This document shows, in pieces, positions 15,805 through 23,686 of a DNA stretch of 64,000 nt. The stretch is from Thermohalobaculum sp039805905 (GTDB taxonomy: Bacteria; Pseudomonadota; Alphaproteobacteria; Rhodobacterales; Rhodobacteraceae): positions 124,001-188,000 of the forward strand of contig JBDIVM010000002.1 of the NCBI GenBank assembly GCA_039805905.1, written 5' to 3'. Below the pieces are notes generated by a model. It searched no databases, was not told the origin of the DNA, and was given only the letters and a program-made list of their open reading frames with translations. The position numbers and the translations under genes were made by a program. The first letter of the stretch is position 1; every line of letters begins with the position of its first letter.

Positions 15805-17058
15805 CTAGCGCACTGCGCGGTCGCGGCGGCGGTGGGCGGCAACCAGGTCGAACCAGCCGCCCGAGAGCATCAGACGCTCGATGCCGCGGTCGATCGCCGC
15901 GAGCGCAGCCTCGCCCCGCAGGTCGCCCTTGCGCGCGACCGCATGGACCGTTCGGGTGTCGCGCAGCTCGACAGCCTCCGCGACCGCGCCGGCGATGCCC
16001 AGCGCGGCAATCGCGGACTCGGCGTCATCGCTCAGCAGGCTGACGAGGTCGACCTCGCCTGCCAGCAGACGGTCAAAACAGTCGGCGGCCGAGGGTAAGG
16101 TCACGAGGGCCGGGGCCGAACCCGTCTGCCCGGGCTGCGCCGGATCGAGTGTGACGTGCCCCTCGGGCCGGCAGACATGGCGCCCGGCAAGCGCGGTGGC
16201 GGCCGGGGCAATGGCAAGGGCGTCACCTGCACGCACATAGAACCCGACCGTCGCTTCCAGCAGGGGCCGCGAGAAGCTGTAATCCGCGCAGAGCCGCGCC
16301 GTCTCGCCGGAAATCGGGGACGCGCTGCCGCAGTCCGGCATCAGCCAGGGAAAGCTGACGTCAAACGCGCCGCCGGGCAGAAATGCACCCTGCGCGATTT
16401 TGTTCGCCGGCGCGGTATCGATCTGCACATCCGCGTCCGGTGCCGCAAGGGCGACGGCGCGGCGGATCAGATCGGACGTCACCCGGCCCGCCTGGAAACC
16501 GGCGGCCGGGGCGAGACCGACGCCTGCGAGCATGCGGATGGAGGGGGATCCGTCATGCTGGCTGGTGACGTCGGTCTCGCCGTGTCCGGACGGCAGGAGG
16601 AACGCTTCCGCCGTGTCGCCGGCATCTGTCCGGGAACGATCCTCGGCCACCGAGCGCGCCAGAGCGGCGGCGTGGCGCAGCAGAGCGTCCGTTGTCGCGT
16701 CCGCTTCCGGGACTGCCACCTCCGGGCCGGCGGCGGGTATTGCCGGAGACGCGGCCAGTGCCTCGGCGCGGGTCGCAGGACCACGGCCGTCACGGCAGGG
16801 GATCAGAAGCTCGTAGCCGATCTCGAGCGACTCTGCGGTCGGCAGCAGGTCGCTGTTCGCTGCGTGCAGGGCCTTGTACTGCCAGCCGTCGCCATAGGCG
16901 CGGTCGGCGATCTTGAACAGGGTGTCGCCGCGCGCCACGGTATAGAACGCGCCGCAGGCGATCGGATCCGCGGCCGGGGCGCCGGCATCAGCAGTGTCGA
17001 CAGTCATGCCAAGGAGAAGTGCCGTCAGGGCACTGGAGAGAATCCGGGTCCGGTACAT
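15805..17058 (-). CDS. LysM / periplasmic solute-binding-like protein, copy B
   Basis: A 417-residue exported paralogue of the flanking genes. Signal peptide at about 1-25, LysM at about 33-85 (FYTVARGDTLFKIADRAYG...LLIPCRDG), a shorter Ala-rich linker, then the solute-binding-like domain. Shared family signatures are FDVSFPWLMPDC, CRPEGHVTL, the Cys in AADCFDRL, TVHAVARKGD and SGGWFDLVAAH. The conserved cysteines suggest disulfides in the periplasm. It probably combines peptidoglycan anchoring with binding of a small ligand, but neither has been shown for this family as far as I know. The ATG at 17058 is followed at once by the signal peptide. Confidence 0.8.
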   Translation of the reverse strand: MYRTRILSSALTALLLGMTVDTADAGAPAADPIACGAFYTVARGDTLFKIADRAYGDGWQYKALHAANSDLLPTAESLEIGYELLIPCRDGRGPATRAEALAASPAIPAAGPEVAVPEADATTDALLRHAAALARSVAEDRSRTDAGDTAEAFLLPSGHGETDVTSQHDGSPSIRMLAGVGLAPAAGFQAGRVTSDLIRRAVALAAPDADVQIDTAPANKIAQGAFLPGGAFDVSFPWLMPDCGSASPISGETARLCADYSFSRPLLEATVGFYVRAGDALAIAPAATALAGRHVCRPEGHVTLDPAQPGQTGSAPALVTLPSAADCFDRLLAGEVDLVSLLSDDAESAIAALGIAGAVAEAVELRDTRTVHAVARKGDLRGEAALAAIDRGIERLMLSGGWFDLVAAHRRRDRAVR

Positions 17059-17353
17059 AATCGCTTTCCCACGCTCGTACTCTTACCACATTGCGGAGAG
17101 GTTCCGTGGACACGCCGAACCGTCCGCCACCACAGGATAAGAATATAAGCGAAGCCATCATTCTTGTTAATGGAAAGATGAAACCATCTGCCAGATAAGG
17201 CCTTTCAGGGTCGCGTTTGAAACCTCGGCGGGCACGCGCTCCGCCTCGGTCGTCTGCCGGTTGTGCCGCCCTTACCGGCGCGGGGCCGGACGCCGTCGGA
17301 TGATTCGCCGCGGTCGGTTCAGGCCGGAACCCGTGCGTGTGGCGCCCGTCGCC

Positions 17354-18496
17354 CTACTGCATGGCCAGGGCCCGGCTCCGGTGTGCGGCGACGACCTCGA
17401 ACCAGCTGCCGGAGAGCATGATCCTCTCGAGGCCAAGATCGATCCGGGCCAGGGCTGCCTCGCCGTCTGCGTCGCCCTTCCGTGCCGCTGCGTGAAGCGT
17501 GCGGGTCTCGCGCAACGCCGCTATCTCGGTCACGGCCTCGCCGTAGCCGGGGGCGCTGATTGCTCCGGCTGCCTGTTCGATCGTCATCATGGCGGCATCG
17601 GCTTCGCCAGCCCGGAGCAGATCGAAGCAATCCGCGGGCGTGGCTGCGTACCGCCAGTGCGCCGCCGGCTGTGCGGCCGAGACAAGCCCGCCAATCATGC
17701 TCGCCGCCGGCAGGCAGATGCGCCGCCCGGCGAGAGCGTCGCTCCCGGCCTGCAGCAGCGGGCTGCCGAACGACGTGTAGTAGCCGAAATCGACCTCGAC
17801 TAGACCGCGCGAGAAGGCCATGGTCTCGCAGCGCTGCCGGCTTGCTGCATCCGGCGCTGCGGGCAGGGTGCAGTCGGGTCTCACCCACGGGAAACTGACG
17901 TCATAGATGGCATCGGCCGACAACGCCTGCGCGAGCGCATCCGCGTCCTCCAGGAAAGCGACCGAGACCAGCCGCCGGTCATCGCCGGTGGCCATGGCGC
18001 GGCGGAGCAGATCGGTGACCATGCCGCCCGCCTCGGCATCGAAGTCCGCGAAGGGAGCAAGGCCGAGGCTGGTCGCCATGCGCAGGATCCCCGACCCGCT
18101 TTCCGCGTATCCGGCCGGCTGAACCGGCGCAACGGACCCGGCCGGCCTCTCGATCAGGTCCCCGACGATCGTTGCATGCGCCGCCTCCAGCGCAGCGGCG
18201 CGACTCTGCGGGCCGGAGCCGTCGAGACACGGAACCAGAAGCTGGTCGCCGATCTCGAGCCGGCGCGCGTCGCGCAGGAAGTCCGCGTTGACCTTGAAGA
18301 TTTCACGGGAGAGATGGCCCTTGCCGCCATAAGCACGCTCGGCGATGCCATCGAGCGTGTCGCCGCGCTCCACCGTGTGGATCGTGCCGCAGGCGAGCGA
18401 CGGCCCGGAGGCCGGCGATCCGGAAGGCCAAGCCAGCAGCAGGAAACCCGAAAGGAGAACGCCGCCAATGGAAGCAGAACGGGAGATACGCTCCAT
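17354..18496 (-). CDS. LysM / periplasmic solute-binding-like protein, copy C
   Basis: A 380-residue exported paralogue, first in the tandem trio by transcription order. Signal peptide at about 1-30, LysM at about 35-85 (HTVERGDTLDGIAERAYGG...LLVPCLDG), then the solute-binding-like domain with YDVSFPWVRPDC, CLPAASMIG, PADCFDLLRAG, TLHAAARKGD and SGSWFEVVAAH. It is closer to copy B than to copy A in linker length. The ATG at 18494-18496 was chosen; a TTG seven codons upstream is possible. It has its own upstream region shared divergently with the glutamine synthetase gene. Confidence 0.8.
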   Translation of the reverse strand: MERISRSASIGGVLLSGFLLLAWPSGSPASGPSLACGTIHTVERGDTLDGIAERAYGGKGHLSREIFKVNADFLRDARRLEIGDQLLVPCLDGSGPQSRAAALEAAHATIVGDLIERPAGSVAPVQPAGYAESGSGILRMATSLGLAPFADFDAEAGGMVTDLLRRAMATGDDRRLVSVAFLEDADALAQALSADAIYDVSFPWVRPDCTLPAAPDAASRQRCETMAFSRGLVEVDFGYYTSFGSPLLQAGSDALAGRRICLPAASMIGGLVSAAQPAAHWRYAATPADCFDLLRAGEADAAMMTIEQAAGAISAPGYGEAVTEIAALRETRTLHAAARKGDADGEAALARIDLGLERIMLSGSWFEVVAAHRSRALAMQ

Positions 18497-18788
18497 GTCA
18501 CACCCGATTGTACGCAAATCGCTTCACCCATCCGGCGGCATCTGCGAGCAAACGCAGCCCGAATGACGCCACCAGCCACCATGGAGACAATACCGCAAAG
18601 GTTGAGCAAAGGATACTCTAATAACCGTAAAGTTTTGCTAAAATTATGTTTTCCCGCGCCGCGCGAGTTGCGGCAGGTGCGACTCGCGCGACCGTCCTCG
18701 CCCCCCCTTGCCAGCGAGCACCCGGAGCATGCTATCCTTGACGCCTGCGAGCAAGACACAAGCAAACCGATAATCTTCCAGGTTCATC

Positions 18789-20222
18789 ATGAGTGACGAT
18801 ACCCCGTCGACGCCCGAGTTCCGTCTCGGTCGCGTGACACCCGTTATCAGTCTCGACTCGTCGCCGCCGCCGGAGATGTCCGAGATTTCCGAGCTGGCAC
18901 TCTGGCTGCGCGACCATGGCGTCGAGGAGGTCGAATGCGTCACGCCAGACTTCGCCGGAATCGGTCGTGGAAAGGTGATGCCGGCGACGAAGTTCGTGCA
19001 GTTCACCCCGACCTTCCTGCCGACGTCGCTGTTCTTCCTGACGATCACCGGCGACTACCCGGATTTCGACGGCTTTGCCTCCTATGACACGGATGCGGAC
19101 CTGCAGCTCCGGCCGGATCTCCGGACGACCCGCGCCGTGCCTTGGGCATCGGACCGGTCCGTGCAGGTGATCCACGATGTCACGGACCGCGACGGCAACC
19201 TGATCGAGTTCGCGCCGCGTTCGGTGCTGCGCCGGGTGATCGCACAGTACCACGCCCGCGGCTTGCAGCCGATCGTGGCGCCCGAGCTCGAATTCTACCT
19301 GACCAAGCCCAACACCGATCCGGACTACCCGCTGGAGCCGCCGCTCGGCCGCTCGGGCCGCAGGGCGCAGAAGGCGCAGGCCTACTCGATCGCGGCGGTC
19401 GACGAGTACGACTCGGTGATTGAGCACATCTACGACTACGCCCAGGCGCAGGGACTGGAGATCGACACGATCATCCAGGAGGCCGGCGCGGCGCAGCTCG
19501 AGATCAACCTGCTGCACGGCGACCCGCTGGAGCTCGCCGACCAGGTGTTCCTGTTCAAGCGGCTGGTGCGCGAGGCGGCAATGCGCTGCGGCTGCTATGC
19601 CACCTTCATGGCCAAGCCGATGGAGGGCCAGCCCGGCAGCGCCATGCACATCCACCAGTCGGTGGTGCTGCGCGATACGGGGAGGAACCTGTTCTCGAAC
19701 CCTGACGGCTCGCCCTCGCGGGCCTTCGGCCACTTCATCGGCGGCCAGCAGCGCTACTTCCGCGCCGCGACCTGCCTGGTGGCGCCCTATGTGAACTCCT
19801 ACCGCCGGCTGGTGCCGCACCTGACGGCGCCGATCAACCTCGACTGGGGGCGTGACAACCGCACGACAGGACTGCGCGTCCCAATCTCGAAGCCCGAGGC
19901 GCGCCGGGTCGAGAACCGGGTGGTCGGTGCGGATGCCAATCCGTACCTCGCCATCGCGGCAACGCTGGCCACCGGCTATCTCGGGCTGGTCGAGGAGGTC
20001 GAGGCCCGGCCCGAAGTGTCCGACGACAGCTACGGCCACGCCCGCGAGCTGCCCTACGGCCTGCTCGAGGCCATCGACGAGTTCAAGGCCTGCGAACCGC
20101 TGAAATCCGTGCTCGGTCCGGGATTCTCCAACCTCTATGCGGGCGTGAAGCAGCACGAGTTCGAGGAATTCATGCGGGTGATCAGCCCCTGGGAGCGCGA
20201 GCACCTGCTGCTGAACGTGTGA
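18789..20222 (+). CDS. Glutamine synthetase-family ligase (GlnA/PuuA-like)
   Basis: A 477-residue ATP-dependent carboxylate-amine ligase of the glutamine synthetase superfamily. Catalytic-domain signatures are VAPELEFYL (metal-binding Glu), EAGAAQLEINLLHGDPL, the ATP/metal segment GSAMHIHQSV, and NRTTGLRVPI with the Arg cluster. Length and the acidic N-terminal extension fit the PuuA-like group, which gamma-glutamylates amines, rather than the dodecameric type I glutamine synthetase. No polyamine catabolic genes flank it, so the amine substrate is unknown. It is divergent from LysM copy C, and thiE faces it. Confidence 0.85.
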   Translation: MSDDTPSTPEFRLGRVTPVISLDSSPPPEMSEISELALWLRDHGVEEVECVTPDFAGIGRGKVMPATKFVQFTPTFLPTSLFFLTITGDYPDFDGFASYDTDADLQLRPDLRTTRAVPWASDRSVQVIHDVTDRDGNLIEFAPRSVLRRVIAQYHARGLQPIVAPELEFYLTKPNTDPDYPLEPPLGRSGRRAQKAQAYSIAAVDEYDSVIEHIYDYAQAQGLEIDTIIQEAGAAQLEINLLHGDPLELADQVFLFKRLVREAAMRCGCYATFMAKPMEGQPGSAMHIHQSVVLRDTGRNLFSNPDGSPSRAFGHFIGGQQRYFRAATCLVAPYVNSYRRLVPHLTAPINLDWGRDNRTTGLRVPISKPEARRVENRVVGADANPYLAIAATLATGYLGLVEEVEARPEVSDDSYGHARELPYGLLEAIDEFKACEPLKSVLGPGFSNLYAGVKQHEFEEFMRVISPWEREHLLLNV

Positions 20223-20255
20223 TCGCCGCGGCCGGCGAGGGCAGGGCGCCAGTGC

Positions 20256-20888
20256 CTAACCGGCCAGCGCCTCGGCATACGGGGCAAGCGCTGCCTCTAT
20301 ACCGCCCGGCGCCACCCAGACCGACGGGTCGGGCACGACGAAGTCGGCATAGCGCGCGAGCCGCGCCGCATCCGAGGGTGTGACGCCGCCTTCGACCACC
20401 ACCGGGGTCTCGATCACCTCGGCCCACCAGTGGAAGAGTTCGTCCTCGGCTCGCCGCCCGTCACCGAGATCGCCGGTCTCGCCCACCGGTCCGAGCGACA
20501 CGTAATCCGCGCCCGCATCGGCCAGCGTCATGCCCATGTGGCGCGAGGCGCCGGCAAAGGCGCCGATGATCCGCTCGGCCCCGAGCGCCCGGCGCACCTC
20601 GCGCACCGGCATGCGCCCGGTGGCCAGATGCACCCCGTCGAGCCCGAGCGGGCCGACCAGCCGGTAGTGGTCGGCGATCAGCAGCGCCACATCGTGCGCG
20701 TGGGCGACCGGCATCAGGTGATCGACCGCCTTGTGCCATCGCTCCTCGGGCTGCGCGCCGAGCTCGATCCTGAGGCAGGCGACGGCGTGTGCCGCCAGCG
20801 CGCGCTCGAGCAATTGCGCGAAGGCCGGCGGGTCGAAGCCCTGCGGTGTCACAAGGTAAAGCTGCGCCGGATGCTCGCGCCGGTTCAT
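20256..20888 (-). CDS. thiE: Thiamine phosphate synthase-family protein
   Basis: A 210-residue TIM-barrel protein of the ThiE/TenI family, which joins the thiazole and pyrimidine phosphates of thiamine. Family segments are LIADHYRLVGPLGLDGVHL, GADYVSLGPVGE and PVVVEGGVTPSDA. The phosphate-binding elements are recognisable but somewhat divergent from classical ThiE (which has GxGPxxxT), and no other thi gene is present, so a TenI-like or divergent role is possible. The start is at MNRREHPAQLYLV. It converges with the glutamine synthetase gene, 33 bp apart. Confidence 0.8.
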   Translation of the reverse strand: MNRREHPAQLYLVTPQGFDPPAFAQLLERALAAHAVACLRIELGAQPEERWHKAVDHLMPVAHAHDVALLIADHYRLVGPLGLDGVHLATGRMPVREVRRALGAERIIGAFAGASRHMGMTLADAGADYVSLGPVGETGDLGDGRRAEDELFHWWAEVIETPVVVEGGVTPSDAARLARYADFVVPDPSVWVAPGGIEAALAPYAEALAG

Positions 20889-21059
20889 GGCTTGCGCCGT
20901 GCCATCGCCGATGTCCTCCCGGCCCCGCTCTAGCAGAGACGCCGGGACCTCGCCAGTTTCCGATCACGGGTCGAGATAGCCTGCGATCTCGTCGGGCGTG
21001 ATGCGCGTGTCCTCACTCAGTCATGTCTTTCCGCCCGGCCGCGGCCTGGCGCGCTTTCA

Positions 21060-21175
21060 GGAACCGGCGGCCCGCGAAGGCGAAAGGTGGATACCACCTT
21101 TCCGGATCGAGCGCGCGGCGTAGCAAGGACTTAGCGTTCCGGTTCCGGTTTGGCTGGAACGGAAATCGCTCTAGC
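21060..21175. repeat. REP-like palindromic element
   Basis: The core GAAAGGTGG-ATA-CCACCTTTC (21082-21102) is a perfect 9-bp stem. It is followed by GCGCGCGGCGTAGCAAGGACTTAGCG and by CGTTCC...GGAACG in the segment ending ATCGCTCTAG. The arrangement resembles the extragenic palindromes scattered through many alphaproteobacterial genomes. It lies in non-coding DNA next to the gene-decay scar at 21.2-21.7 kb. I saw no second copy in this window. Confidence 0.6.
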
Positions 21176-21440
21176 GGGCGGCGCGCGCTGCCCTGCGTCC
21201 TTCGTCCGCTGCGGTGCGCCGGATCGTTCCGGGGTTCTGGCCGCACTCACGCTTGAAGGCGCGTATGAAGCCCGCCTCGGAGGAATAGCCGACTTGCGCC
21301 GCGATTTCCGATACCGGCAGGCGACTCAGGCTCAGCATCTCCCGCGCCTGCAACATCCGCCAACGGGTCAGATAGGCTGCAGGTGTCGTCCCCAGCACGT
21401 CACGGAAATGCAGGGCGAAGGCGGTGCGGGCGGCCATCAC
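21171..21440 (-). pseudogene. AraC-family regulator, C-terminal remnant
   Basis: Reading on the minus strand, this fragment encodes the AraC-type double helix-turn-helix: FALHFRDVLGTTPAAYLTRW, MLQAREMLSLSRLPVSEIAA and VGYSSEAGFIRAFKRECG, then a short basic tail. The N-terminal cupin-like sensing half, about 200 residues, is absent. Beyond about 21440 the frame stays open but is antisense to a metallo-hydrolase fragment and has no regulator features. The breakpoint is estimated by eye. The remnant is probably non-functional, though an intact DNA-binding domain could still be made from an upstream start. Confidence 0.68.
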
Positions 21441-21704
21441 GCCGTCATGCTGCACGACGGGAGCGAGCGGCTTCTGCACCTGATGGATACTGCCGTTCAC
21501 TATCTGGTTGGCCCCGAGGAGCCTGACTGGGCGTTCGCGGTCGAGATGGACCCCGAAGCCGCCGCCGCCACGCGCCGGAGGCTGTTCAGGGAGGCGGCGG
21601 CCGCGAAGGTCATGGTCGCCGGCTACCACTTCCCCTTCCCGGGGATCGGCCGGATCGTCGAGAGCGGCAAGGTCTGGCGCTACGTACCGATCGCGCTCGC
21701 CTGA
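21435..21704 (+). pseudogene. MBL-fold metallo-hydrolase, C-terminal remnant
   Basis: On the plus strand this stretch encodes only the C-terminal part of an MBL-fold hydrolase: MLHDGSERLLHLMDTAVHY, then PDWAFAVEMDPEAAAATRRRL and VAGYHFPFPGIGRIVESG, ending normally. The HxHxDH metal site and the whole N-terminal half are missing. The fragment abuts the AraC remnant head-to-head, as expected if a deletion removed both 5' halves of a divergent regulator/enzyme pair. It is most likely a pseudogene. Confidence 0.65.
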
Positions 21705-21798
21705 ATGGCGGCATGCCGGCACGGCGGATCCACGGTCCGCGGTGCCGGTCTCGAAGACGATGTAGCCGGGCGCGTCGGCGATCGCGCGCTGCGGCCTG

Positions 21799-22728
21799 TC
21801 AGGCCTTGCCCTTGTAGATGTCGATCAGCTGGTTCAGCATCCTGATCGCCTCGTCGCGCGGGCGCTGGAAGGTGTTGCGCCCGATGATCGAGCCGTTGCC
21901 GCCGCCGTCGCGGATGGCGCGGGCGTCATCGAAGACCGAGTCCTCGCCCTTCTTGGCGCCGCCCGAGAACACCACGATGCGCCGGCCGTTGAAGGCCGCC
22001 TGCATGCAGTGGCGCACCCGCGCCGCCTGGCTCGCGATGTCGATCTTCTGGCCCTGGTAGATCTTCTTGGCCTCGTCCTGCTCGAGGTGGTCGGTCGAGA
22101 GCTTGATCTTGATCACATGCGCTCCCAGCAGCGCCGCGATCTGCGCCGCATAGGCGCCGACATCGATTGCCGTCTCGCCCTCCTTCGACAGTCCCTCGCC
22201 GCGCGGGTAGGACCAGATCACCGTGGCGAGGCCGACCGAGGCTGCCTCATTGCGCATCTCGGCGATCTCCTCGAACATTTCGAGGCCGCAGTCCGAGCCG
22301 GGATACACGGTGAAGCCGATGGCGGCGCAGCCGAGCCGCAGCGCGTCGTCGACCGAGGCGGTGATTGCCTGGTCCTTCCCGGCTGTCTTCGACATCAGCG
22401 AGTTGGCCGAGTTGGCCTTCAGGATGGTCGGGATCTGCCCGGCAAAGGTGTCGGCCCCGGCCTCCAGCATCCCGAGCGGCGCGGCATAGGCGTTGAGGCC
22501 GGCATCAATGGCAAGCTGGTAGTGGTAATGCGGGTCGTAGGCCGGCGGGTTCGGGGCGAACGAGCGCGCCGGCCCGTGCTCGAAACCCTGGTCCACCGGC
22601 AGGATGATCATCTTGCCGGTGCCGCCGAGGCGGCCGTGCATCAGCATCTGGCAAAGCTTGCCCTTCACGCCCGGATTGTCCGACTCGTAACGGGACAGGA
22701 TCTTCTGGACGGTGCGGCTGGCGCGCAT
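21799..22728 (-). CDS. fbaB: Class I fructose-bisphosphate aldolase (DhnA/FbaB type)
   Basis: A 309-residue Schiff-base aldolase of the archaeal/DhnA type, splitting fructose 1,6-bisphosphate into the triose phosphates. Visible signatures are MIILPVDQGFEHGP (Asp46), the phosphate- and substrate-binding YPGSDCG, and HVIKIKLS with Lys207/Lys209, one of which should be the Schiff-base lysine. FSGGAKKGEDS and GGNGSIIGRNTFQRP close the barrel. The ATG at 22726-22728 (MRASRTVQKIL) fits family length; the longer open frame upstream has no conserved content. With pgk, gap and tkt further upstream it forms a central carbon block on the minus strand, though the plus-strand OMP gene interrupts any operon. 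Confidence 0.92.
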   Translation of the reverse strand: MRASRTVQKILSRYESDNPGVKGKLCQMLMHGRLGGTGKMIILPVDQGFEHGPARSFAPNPPAYDPHYHYQLAIDAGLNAYAAPLGMLEAGADTFAGQIPTILKANSANSLMSKTAGKDQAITASVDDALRLGCAAIGFTVYPGSDCGLEMFEEIAEMRNEAASVGLATVIWSYPRGEGLSKEGETAIDVGAYAAQIAALLGAHVIKIKLSTDHLEQDEAKKIYQGQKIDIASQAARVRHCMQAAFNGRRIVVFSGGAKKGEDSVFDDARAIRDGGGNGSIIGRNTFQRPRDEAIRMLNQLIDIYKGKA

Positions 22729-22991
22729 GGCAATTCTCCCTCTGGCAAGCTGAGCGTGGATGCGGATTACAGGCCGGGGCACCCGCGGGTCAAGAGGAGC
22801 ACGGGGTGTCCTCCCGGCACGGATGTCTGTATCAAAATTACACCACGGGAGATGGTTTCGCCAGACCGTGCGGGCGGTCCGCGTTTCTCGTTTTGCGCAG
22901 GACGATCCGTTGTTGGTAAAAAATTCATCAACAAAATGCTCCGCATCGCGAAGAAACGGAAGCAACAGGCAGGAAGCACGAGGCAGAAGCG

Positions 22992-23621
22992 ATGAAGCGC
23001 GCATCAGTCGCGGCACTTGCGGTATCGGGTGTCCTCATCGGGGCCCAGGATTCCGGGGCGGCACCGTTCGAGTTTGCGGGTTTTTACGCGGGCGCCCATG
23101 CGGGCTATGCCGACATGACCGCCGATTTCGGGGGTGGCAATCTGGACGGCGGCGATGCGCTCGGCGGCTTGCAGGCCGGATACAACTACGTCAACGGAAA
23201 CCTCGTTCTCGGCGTCGAGGCCGATCTCTCGGCCGGCGGCGGAGATGCGTCGGGGACCTGCCCGTTCAACGGTGCGCTGACCTGCTCGGTGGATATAGAC
23301 CTCATGGCGACCCTGCGGCCGCGCGTCGGCTACGCCATGAACGACTTCCTGCTCTACGCGACCGGCGGCCTAGCCGCGGCACGGTTCGACATCGTTTCGC
23401 GGGGCGCGGGTCCCGGCACGGTCGATGATTCCGAGGAGGGGGCCTATGGCTGGACCGTCGGCGCCGGCCTCGAATACATGCTCGGCGATATTGTGAGTGT
23501 AAGGCTCGAGTATCGCTACCTGAGCTTCCCGGACGTCGACTTCAACCCGGTGCTCGGCGGGCCGTCCGGCATGGACGCCGATATCCACTCGGTGATCGGC
23601 GGCATCAACTTCCACTTCTGA
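22992..23621 (+). CDS. Outer membrane beta-barrel protein (Omp25/OmpA-like barrel)
   Basis: A 209-residue secreted protein with a signal peptide (about 1-23) and an eight-stranded barrel pattern of alternating aromatic and Gly residues. Segments typical of the family are FAGFYAGAHAGY, GGLQAGYNY, GVEADLS, RPRVGYAMNDFLLYATGGLA, YGWTVGAGLEYML and VRLEYRYL. It ends in the terminal Phe (NFHF) used as the BAM signal. The acidic loops suggest surface exposure. It is transcribed opposite to its neighbours and has its own terminator. Confidence 0.88.
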   Translation: MKRASVAALAVSGVLIGAQDSGAAPFEFAGFYAGAHAGYADMTADFGGGNLDGGDALGGLQAGYNYVNGNLVLGVEADLSAGGGDASGTCPFNGALTCSVDIDLMATLRPRVGYAMNDFLLYATGGLAAARFDIVSRGAGPGTVDDSEEGAYGWTVGAGLEYMLGDIVSVRLEYRYLSFPDVDFNPVLGGPSGMDADIHSVIGGINFHF

Positions 23622-23649
23622 GTTCGCGGGCCCTCGGGGGGACTGCGGG

Positions 23650-23682
23650 GGCGGCCCTTTCGGGCCGCCTCTATTGTTTCTT
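23650..23682 (+). terminator. Intrinsic terminator of the OMP gene
   Basis: GGCGGCCC-TTTC-GGGCCGCC forms an 8-bp perfect stem (23650-23669), followed by the T-rich TCTATTGTTTCTT. It lies 28 bp after the OMP stop codon and before the convergent pgk 3' end. Confidence 0.8.
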
Positions 23683-23686
23683 GAGG

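Noticed and set aside
15433..16098. A 221-codon plus-strand frame in the LysM cluster
   Set aside because: Its second half is antisense to copy B, and the first half is Arg/Pro-rich without domain or ribosome-binding site.
20964..21020. A short minus-strand peptide ending RITPDEIAGYLDP
   Set aside because: Only 18 codons between stops, no start codon or ribosome-binding site; it may be the tail of a lost gene but cannot be supported.
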